Assembly (NCBI GenBank): GCA_038148375.1
Contig: JAYQVH010000014.1
Location: 1 to 64,000, forward strand
Source: CAWUEX02 sp038148375
GTDB lineage: Bacteria > Pseudomonadota > Alphaproteobacteria > Rhodospirillales > Rhodospirillaceae
Length of the DNA: 64,000 nt
Direction: 5' to 3'
Part shown: in pieces, positions 35,801 to 42,887 of the stretch
How the letters are laid out: the number at the start of each line of letters is the position of its first letter
How positions within the stretch are numbered: the first letter of the stretch is position 1
Notes under the pieces: generated by a model
The model's database searches: none
What the model was told of the DNA's origin: nothing
Seen by the model: the letters and a program-made list of their open reading frames with translations, nothing else
Translations under genes and position numbers: made by a program

Positions 35801-36278
35801 GCCACTGCGCATGGCCGGCACCTTGATCGACAAGCGGGAGCGCGTTGGACGCAACGGCAATAAATATGCGTTCGTGGCTTTGTCAGATGCGACGGGTGCC
35901 TATGAAGCGGTCGTGTTCTCGGAGGTGCTGGTCGCCTCACGCGAACTAATGGAGTCCGGCGAGCCGATGCTTGTGACCCTCGACGCACGCATGGAAGACG
36001 ATCGTGTGCGCCTTATGGCAACGAAGATGACCAAACTGGACGAGGCGGTGGCGGCGCGGCTCGATAACCTGCGGGTCCAGGTCAGGGACGGCGCACCGGT
36101 CGATGAATTGCGTGAGATCATCGCCGCCGATGGGCGGGGTAACGGACGGATTCTTTTGGTCGCCAGGTCCAATGGTCATGAGGTGGAAGTGGCGTTGCCT
36201 GACCGCTACGCCATCTCGGCCCAGACCCTGGCCAAGATCAAGGACGTGCCCGGTGTGATGGACATCCGTCAATTTTGA
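32796..36278 (+). CDS. dnaE: DNA polymerase III subunit alpha
   Basis: Replicative polymerase subunit of 1160 residues. The N-terminal PHP domain begins FVHLRVHSAYSMAEGAIK. The palm domain has the catalytic aspartates D418 and D420 in MPDFDIDF. The helix-hairpin-helix region follows. The OB-fold near 990-1080 contains AGTLIDKRERVGRNGNKYAF, and the C-terminal tau-binding domain ends the protein. The length fits DnaE1. The ATG at 32796 gives the expected N-terminus, although no Shine-Dalgarno is near. Upstream lie DnaA-box-like sites and a possible coupled leader ORF. Confidence 0.96.
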   Translation: MSESSGPASFVHLRVHSAYSMAEGAIKIPELVDLCVDHAMPAVALTDTRNLFGALEFSVACAGQGVQPIIGCQLSVRREDDESRAGSNGRLPEPDQLVVLCQTDEGYRNLLKLVSQAFLDTPSGETPQISMPDLALHSAGLIALTAGTQGAIGRHLADDQFAKAEAVLLRLADMFKDRLYVEVQRHGLAIEDRIEPALIDLAYAHDIPLVATNEPFFATEDMYEAHDALLCIAEKSFVSISDRRRLTPDHRFKSAQEMEALFADLPEAIANTLVIAKRCSVMVERCDPILPRSPKAGDRTEEEALRDLAKEGLEKRLEHLVYTDGMDAAAKEATAKPYRDRLDYELGVIAAMGFPGYFLIVADFIQWAKEQNIPVGPGRGSGAGSVVAWALLITDLDPLRFDLLFERFLNPERVSMPDFDIDFCQDRREEVIRYVQQEYGHDRVAQIITFGKLQARAALRNVGRVLEMPLGYVDKICKMVPNNPANPVTLDEAIESETELQRLRDTDESVAQLFDISLKLEGLYNHASTHAAGVVIGDRPLAELVALYRDPHSDMPVTQFNMKWVEQAGLVKFDFLGLKTLTVLAKAVELLANRDIEIDLATIPLDDTATFDMLSRGDTSGVFQLESTGMRDVLRKLKPDVFEDIIAVVALYRPGPMDNIPSFIDRKNGREEISYMHPVLEPILDETYGIMIYQEQVMQAAQEMAGYSLGGADLLRRAMGKKIQAEMDAQREKFVEGATGKGTTAEKASEVFDTVAKFAGYGFNKSHAAAYALVAYQTAYLKANYPVEFMAATMTLDMQNTDKLAGFRAELTRLGIDLLPPDVNYSGVGFTVEQKGDGTWAVRYALAAIKNVGTGAMEGLVKARDEKGPFKDLTDFAGRLDTGLINKRLVENLVRAGALDSLHDNRAQMMAGAETILRHIQAGAESRNSDQHALFGGESDKPDLKLPAQDDWRPMERLTQEFDAIGFYLSAHPLDAYAATLAAQGVINARDLDSLTADDVRQPLRMAGTLIDKRERVGRNGNKYAFVALSDATGAYEAVVFSEVLVASRELMESGEPMLVTLDARMEDDRVRLMATKMTKLDEAVAARLDNLRVQVRDGAPVDELREIIAADGRGNGRILLVARSNGHEVEVALPDRYAISAQTLAKIKDVPGVMDIRQF

Positions 36279-36344
36279 CTTTGAAGACAGGGGCCGGAGG
36301 CGTGCTAATGTTTTCCGACATTCCCGTCTGGGAGAAGCATCACG

Positions 36345-37271
36345 ATGCACACTTCGAAACTCAGCCGCCGGTCGATACTTGCCGGCGCAGCTGCGCTCGC
36401 CGGTTTAACGGCTGCCAGGTCAAATAGCGTGCACGCCGGACACCCCTTGGCGCGGGACGGCATCGCTATCGCGCGCGGGTATGCGCCAAGCCCCTTTGGC
36501 CAAACGCATTACCAGGATGTCTTACCTGAAGACCCCGTTGGCTTACCCTTGGTGATGATTCACCAAGCACCCATGACGTTACGCCAGTTTGACAACGTGA
36601 TTATTCCGCTGGCGCGGCGTGGGGTGCGCAGCATTGCCATGGATATCCCCGGGTTCGGGCAATCGTCGCCGCCGGACTTCGTGCCGTCGTGTGAGGATTA
36701 CGCGACCGTGCTCCCTGGCCTGGCGGATCATCTCGGGTTTGATCAAATCGATCTGCTTGGCCATCACACCGGTGCGATGGTCGCGACGGCCGCGTCGCTG
36801 CAGTTTCCCGGCCTGATCAACAACCTAGTTATCAACGGGCCATTTCCGATGACCGACGAGGCGCGGGAGGGTTACCTCCAGTATGTCGAAACGGCGGAGA
36901 AGGGGTTCATCCACGAACATGATGGCACTCACCTCCAGACGAGCTTTTTGGACCGCTACAAATTCTATGGCGAGGGCGTCGATCCCGAACTGATCACGCG
37001 CTACACGGCGGAAAAGTTCATCGGGCTCGGCCCGTTCTGGTATGGCCATCACTCGGCTTTTCAGTACAATTTTAATGAGGCGCTGCCCAAAGTGACGCAT
37101 CGCACGCTCTTGCTGACCAACACTGGCGATCAAATTTACGAGAACGCGCTGTGGGCTAAGGAGATGCGCCCTGATCTTGCCTTTATTGCATTAGAGGGTG
37201 GCGGTGTTGATGTGGTCGACCAGATGCCGGAAGAGTGGTCGGACGCTGTCGTCGGGTTTTTACGCGGATAG
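36345..37271 (+). CDS. exported alpha/beta-hydrolase-fold protein with atypical nucleophile elbow
   Basis: The 308-residue protein has a twin-arginine-type signal (SRRSILAGAAALAGL, about 7-21). The fold is indicated by LVMIHQAPMTLRQFDNVIIP, the SIAMDIPGFGQS strand-loop and DLLGHHTGAMVA. At the nucleophile elbow (G139-x-141-x-G143) the residue is His141 instead of Ser, Asp or Cys, so normal hydrolase chemistry is doubtful. GGGAGAAG precedes the ATG. It is the first of four accessory genes between dnaE and rpsB. The substrate is unknown. Confidence 0.8.
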   Translation: MHTSKLSRRSILAGAAALAGLTAARSNSVHAGHPLARDGIAIARGYAPSPFGQTHYQDVLPEDPVGLPLVMIHQAPMTLRQFDNVIIPLARRGVRSIAMDIPGFGQSSPPDFVPSCEDYATVLPGLADHLGFDQIDLLGHHTGAMVATAASLQFPGLINNLVINGPFPMTDEAREGYLQYVETAEKGFIHEHDGTHLQTSFLDRYKFYGEGVDPELITRYTAEKFIGLGPFWYGHHSAFQYNFNEALPKVTHRTLLLTNTGDQIYENALWAKEMRPDLAFIALEGGGVDVVDQMPEEWSDAVVGFLRG

Positions 37272-37276
37272 CAGCT

Positions 37277-37621
37277 ATGAATAAGAGTCTAAAGCTTTGT
37301 GTGCTTGTTTTATGCGGAACGGTTCTTGCAGCCCCCGCGTCTGCCTTGTCCGGCAAGGACTACATGGGCTTGGATTCAGAATACCGCGCCTTCCATGTCA
37401 TGGGCGTGGTCGAGGCGATGAAGTTCACCGATGACCTTACGGGTGGAACCGCATTGCGCTGGTTTTTTAATTGTGCAGGAACGTGGACCGGCGCCCAATT
37501 CGAAACGGCTTTGACCGATTACATCAAAGCCCATCCGCGGGATTTGAATTACCGCACGCCGTCGCTGCTGGTCTCTGCCGTCGGCCAAAAATGTCCCAAC
37601 GCGCCGATGTGGGCGCGATGA
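37277..37621 (+). CDS. small exported protein, possibly Rap1a/Tai-like
   Basis: The 114-residue protein has a signal peptide (MNKSLKLCVLVLCGTVLAAP, cleavage near ASALS). The mature part holds two cysteines, one in FFNCAGTWTGAQF and one in AVGQKCPNA. It contains YIKAHPRDLNYRTPSLLVSA, a pattern reminiscent of Rap1a/Tai immunity-like domains (helix, C, YLxxHP, LVxxAL, C). That resemblance is weak. I chose the ATG at 37277, since the upstream extension overlaps the hydrolase gene. It lies 5 bases after that gene, so co-transcription is likely. Confidence 0.6.
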   Translation: MNKSLKLCVLVLCGTVLAAPASALSGKDYMGLDSEYRAFHVMGVVEAMKFTDDLTGGTALRWFFNCAGTWTGAQFETALTDYIKAHPRDLNYRTPSLLVSAVGQKCPNAPMWAR

Positions 37622-37632
37622 GCGTTTAGGCC

Positions 37633-38574
37633 ATGCCGCCGCCGTCCGGTCTTGCGGACCTCGACTTAACGGAAATCCTCACACGGGTCGGTAACGAAGC
37701 CGCGCGCGAATTCGGCAAGGGCGAGGTCGCGTCGTACATTCCGGCGCTCAAGCGGGTACCGCCGCGCAAGTTCGGCATCGCCGTGTGCACCGTCGACGGC
37801 GATGAGTATGTCTACGGTGACGCGGAAGACGCGTTCGCGATCCAGAGTATTTCAAAGGTTTTGACGCTTGCCATGGCGCTCGGTGATGTCGGTGCCAATT
37901 TGTGGACGCGGGTTGGCCGTGAACCGTCAGGCAACGCATTTAACTCGCTGGTCCAGTTAGAGCAGGAAAACGGAATCCCGCGCAATCCGTTCATCAATGC
38001 CGGCGCGTTGGTGGTGACCGACACAGTGGCGGCGCACAACCGCGCACCAAAGCAAAGTTTGCTCAACTGGGCGCGAACACTGTCAGGCAATCGGCACGTC
38101 AGGTTCGACCGGGAAGTCGCCAAATCGGAATCCGAAACCGGCGACCGTAACCGCGCCATCGCGTACTTCCTCAAGACGCACGGCAACCTGAGGTGTCCGG
38201 TCGAACAGGTCCTTGACGTTTATTTCCATCAGTGTGCTTTGGCGATGTCAAGCCTCGACCTGGCCCGTGCCTTCCTGCCGTTGGCCAACCGTGGCTACAT
38301 GCTTGGTGTGTCTGGTGCCGTTATGCCGCCGCGCCGGGTGAAGCGGATCAATTCACTGATGATGACGAGCGGCGTGTACGACGGTGCGGGTAACTTCGCC
38401 TATCGTGTCGGCATTCCCTGCAAGAGCGGCGTTGGCGGCGGGATCGCCGGAGTCATTCCCGGGGTGCTGTCGATTTGCGTGTGGTCACCGGAATTGGATG
38501 AGATTGGAAATTCGCAGGTCGGTACGAAAGCGCTTGAACTGTTTACGACCAAAACGCGTTTGTCGGTGTTTTAG
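37633..38574 (+). CDS. glsA: glutaminase A
   Basis: Hydrolyses L-glutamine to glutamate and ammonia. It belongs to the serine-dependent beta-lactamase-fold glutaminases: S72 and K75 form the SxxK pair in QSISKV. Other family stretches are GREPSGNAFNSL, NPFINAGALVVTD, the DVYFHQCALAMSSLDLARAF region and KSGVGGGIAGVIPG. The 313 residues match the YbaS/YneH size. No signal peptide is seen. It starts 11 bases after the small exported protein gene, with no strong Shine-Dalgarno. Confidence 0.94.
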   Translation: MPPPSGLADLDLTEILTRVGNEAAREFGKGEVASYIPALKRVPPRKFGIAVCTVDGDEYVYGDAEDAFAIQSISKVLTLAMALGDVGANLWTRVGREPSGNAFNSLVQLEQENGIPRNPFINAGALVVTDTVAAHNRAPKQSLLNWARTLSGNRHVRFDREVAKSESETGDRNRAIAYFLKTHGNLRCPVEQVLDVYFHQCALAMSSLDLARAFLPLANRGYMLGVSGAVMPPRRVKRINSLMMTSGVYDGAGNFAYRVGIPCKSGVGGGIAGVIPGVLSICVWSPELDEIGNSQVGTKALELFTTKTRLSVF

Positions 38575-38597
38575 ATACGGACGAGGAGGGAATTCGC

Positions 38598-39128
38598 ATG
38601 AGAGGTGTCCTAACAGCTTTGGCGCTTTGGTGTCTGTTGGCGATGACCGGATGTGCATCTACGCCGGAGATCGGGGCCGACGACCTAACAGGTTTGTCGC
38701 TGATCAACCCTCAATTGCCGGAGACAAACGTTATGTCCGGGGGGCAGCCCTCCGAACAGGATCTGGAACTCCTGCGCGACCGGGGTGTCACAACCGTCGT
38801 CACCCTGCGCCGCGAAGACGAGGAGGTCCCCTACGATGAAGCGGCGAAAGCGGCCGAGTTGGGGATGTCGTTTGTCCGTATCCCCGTGGGTACGTCCGAG
38901 GGTCTTGACGCGGCGACTGCAAACAAGCTGCGGCAAACTCTCGCGGCGGCGCCGGGGCCCACGTTCGTCCATTGCGGCAGCGGCAACCGGGTAGGAGCCC
39001 TGTTCGCTATTGATGCCATGGTGAATGACGGCAAGTCCCTCGAAGAAGCCCTTGAAGTCGGACGGGCGGCTGGATTGACCCGGTTTGAGCCCCGCGTCCG
39101 TGAGGTCTTGACCGAACTGGCTCAATAA
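38598..39128 (+). CDS. lipoprotein with a DUF442/BLH-type phosphatase-like domain
   Basis: The 176-residue protein has a lipoprotein signal (LLAMTGC, modified Cys at 19). The domain is a compact dual-specificity-phosphatase-like fold, with the loop HCGSGNR placing C126 and R131 in a CX4R spacing. This is the pattern of the beta-lactamase-hydrolase-like (BLH/DUF442) family, not the CX5R of classical tyrosine phosphatases. MSGGQPSEQDLELLRDRGVT at about 46-65 also fits that family. GAGGAGGG precedes the ATG. It lies 23 bases after glsA. The natural substrate is unknown. Confidence 0.78.
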   Translation: MRGVLTALALWCLLAMTGCASTPEIGADDLTGLSLINPQLPETNVMSGGQPSEQDLELLRDRGVTTVVTLRREDEEVPYDEAAKAAELGMSFVRIPVGTSEGLDAATANKLRQTLAAAPGPTFVHCGSGNRVGALFAIDAMVNDGKSLEEALEVGRAAGLTRFEPRVREVLTELAQ

Positions 39129-39164
39129 TTCGCTGAATCAGGGCCGTTTTGGCCCGGAATCGGC

Positions 39165-39192
39165 TTGCATTCGGCCAGCAGACCCCTTAGAA
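39165..39192 (+). promoter_or_regulatory. candidate promoter of rpsB-tsf
   Basis: TTGCAT (39165-39170) and TTAGAA (39187-39192) are separated by 16 bases, 113 bases before the rpsB start. The placement suits a ribosomal-protein transcript with a structured leader. Motif match only. Confidence 0.4.
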
Positions 39193-39233
39193 CCCGCTCC
39201 ATTCCACACGCAGGGATGCGGCATCCGGGAGTT

Positions 39234-39269
39234 CCGGAGCGTCGATCCGGTCCGGGGCAGGTGCTCCGG
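39234..39269 (+). promoter_or_regulatory. rpsB leader hairpin
   Basis: CCGGAGC (39234-39240) and GCTCCGG (39263-39269) are perfectly complementary across a 22-base loop, within the 176-base leader of rpsB. A second pairing, GCAGG with CCTGC, overlaps the loop and would compete with it. Autoregulation of rpsB by S2 through leader structure is known in other bacteria; whether this hairpin does so is inferred. Confidence 0.35.
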
Positions 39270-39304
39270 TCACCCCCTGCGGAGGCTTAACCGGAGAACG
39301 AAAA

Positions 39305-40324
39305 ATGACGCTGCCCACGTTCAGCATGCGCCAGCTCATTGAGGCTGGCTGTCACTTTGGTCACAACACCCGTCGCTGGAATCCGAAAATGGACCAGTAT
39401 CTCTACGGGGTCCGTGACGGCATTCACATCATCGACCTTCAGCAAACCGTTCCGCTGCTGCACCGCGCCATGCAGGCCGTGCACGACGTTGTCGCCGGCG
39501 GCGGCCGAGTGCTGTTTGTCGGCACGAAGCGCCAGGCCCATGACCTGGTGAAAGAATACGCGGTGCGCTGCGGCCAGTATTACGTCAACCACCGCTGGCT
39601 CGGTGGCATGCTGACGAACTGGAAAACGATTTCGCACTCGATCCGCCGTTTGAAGGAGCTCGAAGAGCGCTTTGGCAACGAAGACGGACTGCAGGGGCTG
39701 ACCAAGAAGGAAGCTCTCAATCTTCAGCGCGAGCGCGACAAGCTTGAACTGGCGCTGGGCGGAATCAAGGACATGGGCAATGTCCCGGATCTGATCTTCA
39801 TCATCGACACCAATAAAGAAGACATCGCCGTCGCCGAGGCAAACAATTTGAACATTCCGGTGGTCGCGGTTCTCGACAGCAATTCCGACCCCAAGGGCAT
39901 CACCTATCCCATCCCTGGCAACGACGACGCCATCCGGGCGATCAAGCTCTATCTTGAGCTGATGGCCAACTCCGCGCTTGAAGGCATTCAGGACGAAATG
40001 AAGGCGGCCGGCGTGGACCTGGGCGCCCGTGCGGAAGCGCCGGTGGAGAACCTGCCGGACGAAGGTGCCGACACAGCTGAATCTAAAGCCGACGCCGCTC
40101 CGGACGCCGCGCAGGATGTGAAAGCCGAAGCTCCAGCAGAGACACCAGCGGAAGCCAAGCCGGCTGACACCAACGAAGAGGGCGCCGCAGAAACGAAGGC
40201 GGCTCCTAAGAAAAAGACGACGACAAAGAAAAAAACGACCACCAAGAAGAAGACGACAACTAAGAAAACCACGACCAAGAAGAAAGCCACCACCAAGAAG
40301 GCGGCGGCCAAAAAGGCCGACTAA
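39305..40324 (+). CDS. rpsB: 30S ribosomal protein S2 with Lys/Thr repeat tail
   Basis: Small-subunit ribosomal protein. The core of about 250 residues has the S2 signatures (LIEAGCHFGHNTRRWNPKM, FVGTKRQAHDLVKEYA, RWLGGMLTNWKTI, and the VVAVLDSNSDPKGITYPIPG region). After about residue 250 there is an unusual tail of nearly 90 residues. It starts Ala/Glu/Asp-rich and ends with tandem KKKTTT-type units (302-334). E. coli S2 has 241 residues. GGAG lies 9 bases before the ATG. Confidence 0.96.
   Translation: MTLPTFSMRQLIEAGCHFGHNTRRWNPKMDQYLYGVRDGIHIIDLQQTVPLLHRAMQAVHDVVAGGGRVLFVGTKRQAHDLVKEYAVRCGQYYVNHRWLGGMLTNWKTISHSIRRLKELEERFGNEDGLQGLTKKEALNLQRERDKLELALGGIKDMGNVPDLIFIIDTNKEDIAVAEANNLNIPVVAVLDSNSDPKGITYPIPGNDDAIRAIKLYLELMANSALEGIQDEMKAAGVDLGARAEAPVENLPDEGADTAESKADAAPDAAQDVKAEAPAETPAEAKPADTNEEGAAETKAAPKKKTTTKKKTTTKKKTTTKKTTTKKKATTKKAAAKKAD
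40206..40317 (+). repeat. Lys/Thr-coding tandem repeat at the 3' end of rpsB
   Basis: About 110 bases encode repeated KKKTTT, KKTTT and KKATT units. Codons are mixed (AAG and AAA; ACG, ACC and ACA), so the protein repeat is better conserved than the DNA repeat. That argues for selection on the basic tail and against recent slippage alone. The tail would be strongly positively charged and probably disordered. Confidence 0.7.
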
Positions 40325-40348
40325 CCCCGCCAAAAAGACTTGGGAGGC

Positions 40349-40410
40349 GCCGCCGTCTGTCAAATCTGCGGCCGGCGGCCGGATTGACTTGGTTTGGCGC
40401 GCCACGCGCC
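40349..40410 (+). promoter_or_regulatory. two hairpins in the rpsB-tsf spacer
   Basis: In the 132-base spacer, GCCGCCG (40349-40355) pairs with CGGCGGC (40373-40379), and GGCGCG (40396-40401) pairs with CGCGCC (40405-40410) over a 3-base loop. Neither has a T-tract, so they are more likely to be processing, pausing or partial attenuation structures than full terminators. Confidence 0.35.
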
Positions 40411-40456
40411 GATGGAATGCCGCCCTTCTGGCGGGAACGAGAAGGATTACGAAACG

Positions 40457-41386
40457 ATGGCACAAATCACCGCAGCTTTGGTTAAGGAACTGAGAGAGAA
40501 AACCGGCGCCGGCATGATGGACTGCAAGACGGCGCTGGCTGAATCCGGCGGAGATGTAGAAGCCGCCGTAGACTGGCTGCGCAAGAAAGGCTTATCCGCT
40601 GCCGCCAAGAAATCAGGTCGCGTCGCTGCCGAAGGCCTTGTGGGTGTCGTCGTTGACGGACCAAAGGGCGCGGTACTTGAACTCAATGCGGAAACAGACT
40701 TTGTCGGGCGCAACGATAGCTTCCAGGCGTTTGTCGAAACTGCCACCAAGTTGGCGTTGGACGTAGATGGCGACTTGGACAAGCTCAAAGCTACGCAGGT
40801 GCCGGGCGAGGGTCGTACCGTCGACGAACAGGTCACGCACCTCGTGGCGACAATCGGCGAGAATATGCAGCTGCGCCGGACCGCAGCACTTTCGGTGAAC
40901 GAAGGCGTCGTCGCCGCTTACGTTCACTCAGCCGTTAAACCGGGGATTGGCAAGATCGGCGTGCTGATCGGTCTGGAGTCCTCTGGCGATGCTGGCAAGC
41001 TCTCGGAATTGGGCAAACAGCTGGCTATGCATATTGCCGCCGCTAGCCCGCGATTTCTGAACACGGAAGAAGTCGACGCCGATACTTTGGAACGCGAACG
41101 CCAAGTGTTGACCGAGCAGGCGAAGGAATCCGGCCGCCCTGACGACGTGATTGCCAAGATGGTTGAGGGCCGCATGCGCAAGTTCTACGAGGAAGTCGTG
41201 CTGCTCGAGCAGATCTATGTGATTTCCGATGACAAGTCGAAGGTCGGCAAGGTTGTCGAGGCGGCGGCCAAAGATATCGGTGCGCCGGTCAACGTCACCG
41301 GATTTGTCCGCTTCGCACTGGGGGAAGGCATTGAGCGCGAAGAAAAGGATTTTGCCGCGGAAGTGGCTGAGGCGGTCGGCGGCTAA
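40457..41386 (+). CDS. tsf: elongation factor Ts
   Basis: Guanine-nucleotide exchange factor that recycles EF-Tu. The N-terminal UBA-like domain carries KTGAGMMDCKTALAESGGD. The core follows, with LELNAETDFVGRNDSFQ, the TDFV motif that contacts EF-Tu. From the ATG at 40457, with GAAGGA upstream, the protein has 309 residues. The 63 bases ahead in the same frame are spacer. The rpsB-tsf-pyrH-frr order is widely conserved. Confidence 0.96.
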   Translation: MAQITAALVKELREKTGAGMMDCKTALAESGGDVEAAVDWLRKKGLSAAAKKSGRVAAEGLVGVVVDGPKGAVLELNAETDFVGRNDSFQAFVETATKLALDVDGDLDKLKATQVPGEGRTVDEQVTHLVATIGENMQLRRTAALSVNEGVVAAYVHSAVKPGIGKIGVLIGLESSGDAGKLSELGKQLAMHIAAASPRFLNTEEVDADTLERERQVLTEQAKESGRPDDVIAKMVEGRMRKFYEEVVLLEQIYVISDDKSKVGKVVEAAAKDIGAPVNVTGFVRFALGEGIEREEKDFAAEVAEAVGG

Positions 41387-41395
41387 GGCTGCGCC

Positions 41396-41458
41396 AGACG
41401 CCCTTTTTTGACCGATTAATGGCCAAAAGGAACGGGCGTTTTCAGACGCTTTTGTGTA
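41396..41458 (+). terminator. possible tsf terminator
   Basis: ACGCCC (41399-41404) can pair with GGGCGT shortly before a TTTT run near 41440, with partial extension of the stem through the T-rich and A-rich arms of the loop. It lies directly after the tsf stop codon. The stem is imperfect, so termination would be incomplete. Confidence 0.4.
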
Positions 41459-41510
41459 TCATCCGGGCGCGCTGAGGACGATCAAGTGTTCGCAGCGTGG
41501 TCCAAGCGGA

Positions 41511-41536
41511 AAGGGACGGAGGACCGTCCCTTTTTT
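41511..41536 (+). terminator. strong rho-independent terminator or attenuator before pyrH
   Basis: AAGGGACGG (41511-41519), loop AGGA, then CCGTCCCTT (41524-41532) forms a perfect 9-bp stem running into six T residues (41531-41536). It lies 58 bases before the pyrH ATG. Either pyrH has a promoter in that short gap, or transcripts from upstream are attenuated here. An upstream GGAC...GGTCC pair near 41475-41502 could form an alternative structure. Confidence 0.8.
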
Positions 41537-41594
41537 GCAGGCGGACCCCGCTAGAGAATTTCGCGCCGGAACCGGCAGGGGAGACTGATCTTCG

Positions 41595-42320
41595 ATGGGC
41601 GAACCGCTGACCTACAAGCGCATTATGGTAAAGGTGTCCGGCGAGGGCCTGATGGGCTCTGCCTCCTATGGACTGGATAAAGACACCGTCCTGGCGATCG
41701 CCGAAGACATCAAATCCGTCGTCGAAATGGGCCGTCAAGTCTGCATGGTCATCGGCGGCGGCAATATCTTCCGAGGCGTTTCGGTGGCGGCCGAGGGTAT
41801 GGACCGCACTTCGGCCGATTACATGGGTATGCTGGCGACGGTGATTAACGCGCTGGCGGTTCAAAACGCGCTTGAGTCTGTCGGTGTCGTGACGCGTGTC
41901 CAATCCGCGATCGGTATGAATGAGGTGTGCGAGCCGTATATTCGCCGCCGCGCCGAACGGCACCTCGAAAAAGGCCGTGTCGTCATTTTCGCGGCCGGCA
42001 CCGGGAACCCTTATTTTACAACAGATACTGCGGCGGCTCTGCGTGCGGCAGAGATGAACTGCGAAGCCTTGCTCAAGGCGACCCAAGTTGATGGTGTCTA
42101 TTCTGCCGATCCCAAAAAAGATTCCTCTGCCAAGCGCTATGATCGCCTGAGTTTTGACACGGTTCTGTCCGAGGATTTACGGGTGATGGATACGACTGCG
42201 ATTGCATTGGCCCGCGACAACCACACGCCCATCGTCGTGTTCAAAATGACCGGAAACCGGTCAATCACCGATGTGCTTAACGGTGCCGGAACCTGCACCG
42301 TCATCACGGAGAAGGAGTGA
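41595..42320 (+). CDS. pyrH: uridylate kinase
   Basis: Phosphorylates UMP to UDP, the bacterial type related to amino-acid kinases. KVSGEGLMG near the N-terminus is the ATP phosphate loop, followed by VCMVIGGGNIFRG and DYMGMLATVINALAVQ. FAAGTGNPYFTTDTAAALRA marks the UMP-site region. The 241 residues are normal. GGGGAGAC precedes the ATG. frr follows after 3 bases. Confidence 0.96.
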   Translation: MGEPLTYKRIMVKVSGEGLMGSASYGLDKDTVLAIAEDIKSVVEMGRQVCMVIGGGNIFRGVSVAAEGMDRTSADYMGMLATVINALAVQNALESVGVVTRVQSAIGMNEVCEPYIRRRAERHLEKGRVVIFAAGTGNPYFTTDTAAALRAAEMNCEALLKATQVDGVYSADPKKDSSAKRYDRLSFDTVLSEDLRVMDTTAIALARDNHTPIVVFKMTGNRSITDVLNGAGTCTVITEKE

Positions 42321-42323
42321 GCA

Positions 42324-42887
42324 ATGGCCGACTACAAGGCGCTCAAGAAAGACATTGAACACCGCATGGAAACCACCGTCGATGTCGTGAAGAAGGAGTT
42401 CTCCGGCCTGCGCACGGGGCGGGCTTCCGTCGGCCTGCTCGATCCCATCATGGTGGAGGCGTATGGCAGCCAGATGCCGCTCAACCAGGTTGCCAGCGTT
42501 GCCGCACCGGAAGCGCGCATGCTCACGGTGCAGGTGTGGGACAAGGGACAGGTCAAGGCAGTTGAAAAGGCAATTCGTGAGTCCAACTTGGGCCTTAACC
42601 CTGCCGTCGACGGGCAATTCATTCGGGTGCCAATTCCGGCTCTGAACGAAGAGCGGCGCGCCGAACTGACCAAAGTGGCCGGTAAATACGCAGAAGAGGG
42701 CAAGGTTGCGATCCGCAATGTGCGCCGCGACGGCAATGACCAGCTCAAGAAAATGGAGAAAGACGGCGAAATTTCCGAAGACGCCCATCGCCAGTATCAC
42801 GATGAGATCCAGAAGCTGACAGATGAATACGTTAAACACATCGACGAAGCGCTCGCCCATAAACAAGAAGAAATCATGCAGGTCTAA
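42324..42887 (+). CDS. frr: ribosome recycling factor
   Basis: Splits post-termination ribosomes together with EF-G. The 187-residue protein has the long-helix domain (HRMETTVDVVKKEFSGLRTG and the C-terminal helices) and the small beta domain (QMPLNQVASVAAPEARMLTV, NPAVDGQFIRVPIPALNEER). AAGGAG precedes the ATG. The stop shares a base with the uppS start (TAATG). Confidence 0.96.
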   Translation: MADYKALKKDIEHRMETTVDVVKKEFSGLRTGRASVGLLDPIMVEAYGSQMPLNQVASVAAPEARMLTVQVWDKGQVKAVEKAIRESNLGLNPAVDGQFIRVPIPALNEERRAELTKVAGKYAEEGKVAIRNVRRDGNDQLKKMEKDGEISEDAHRQYHDEIQKLTDEYVKHIDEALAHKQEEIMQV

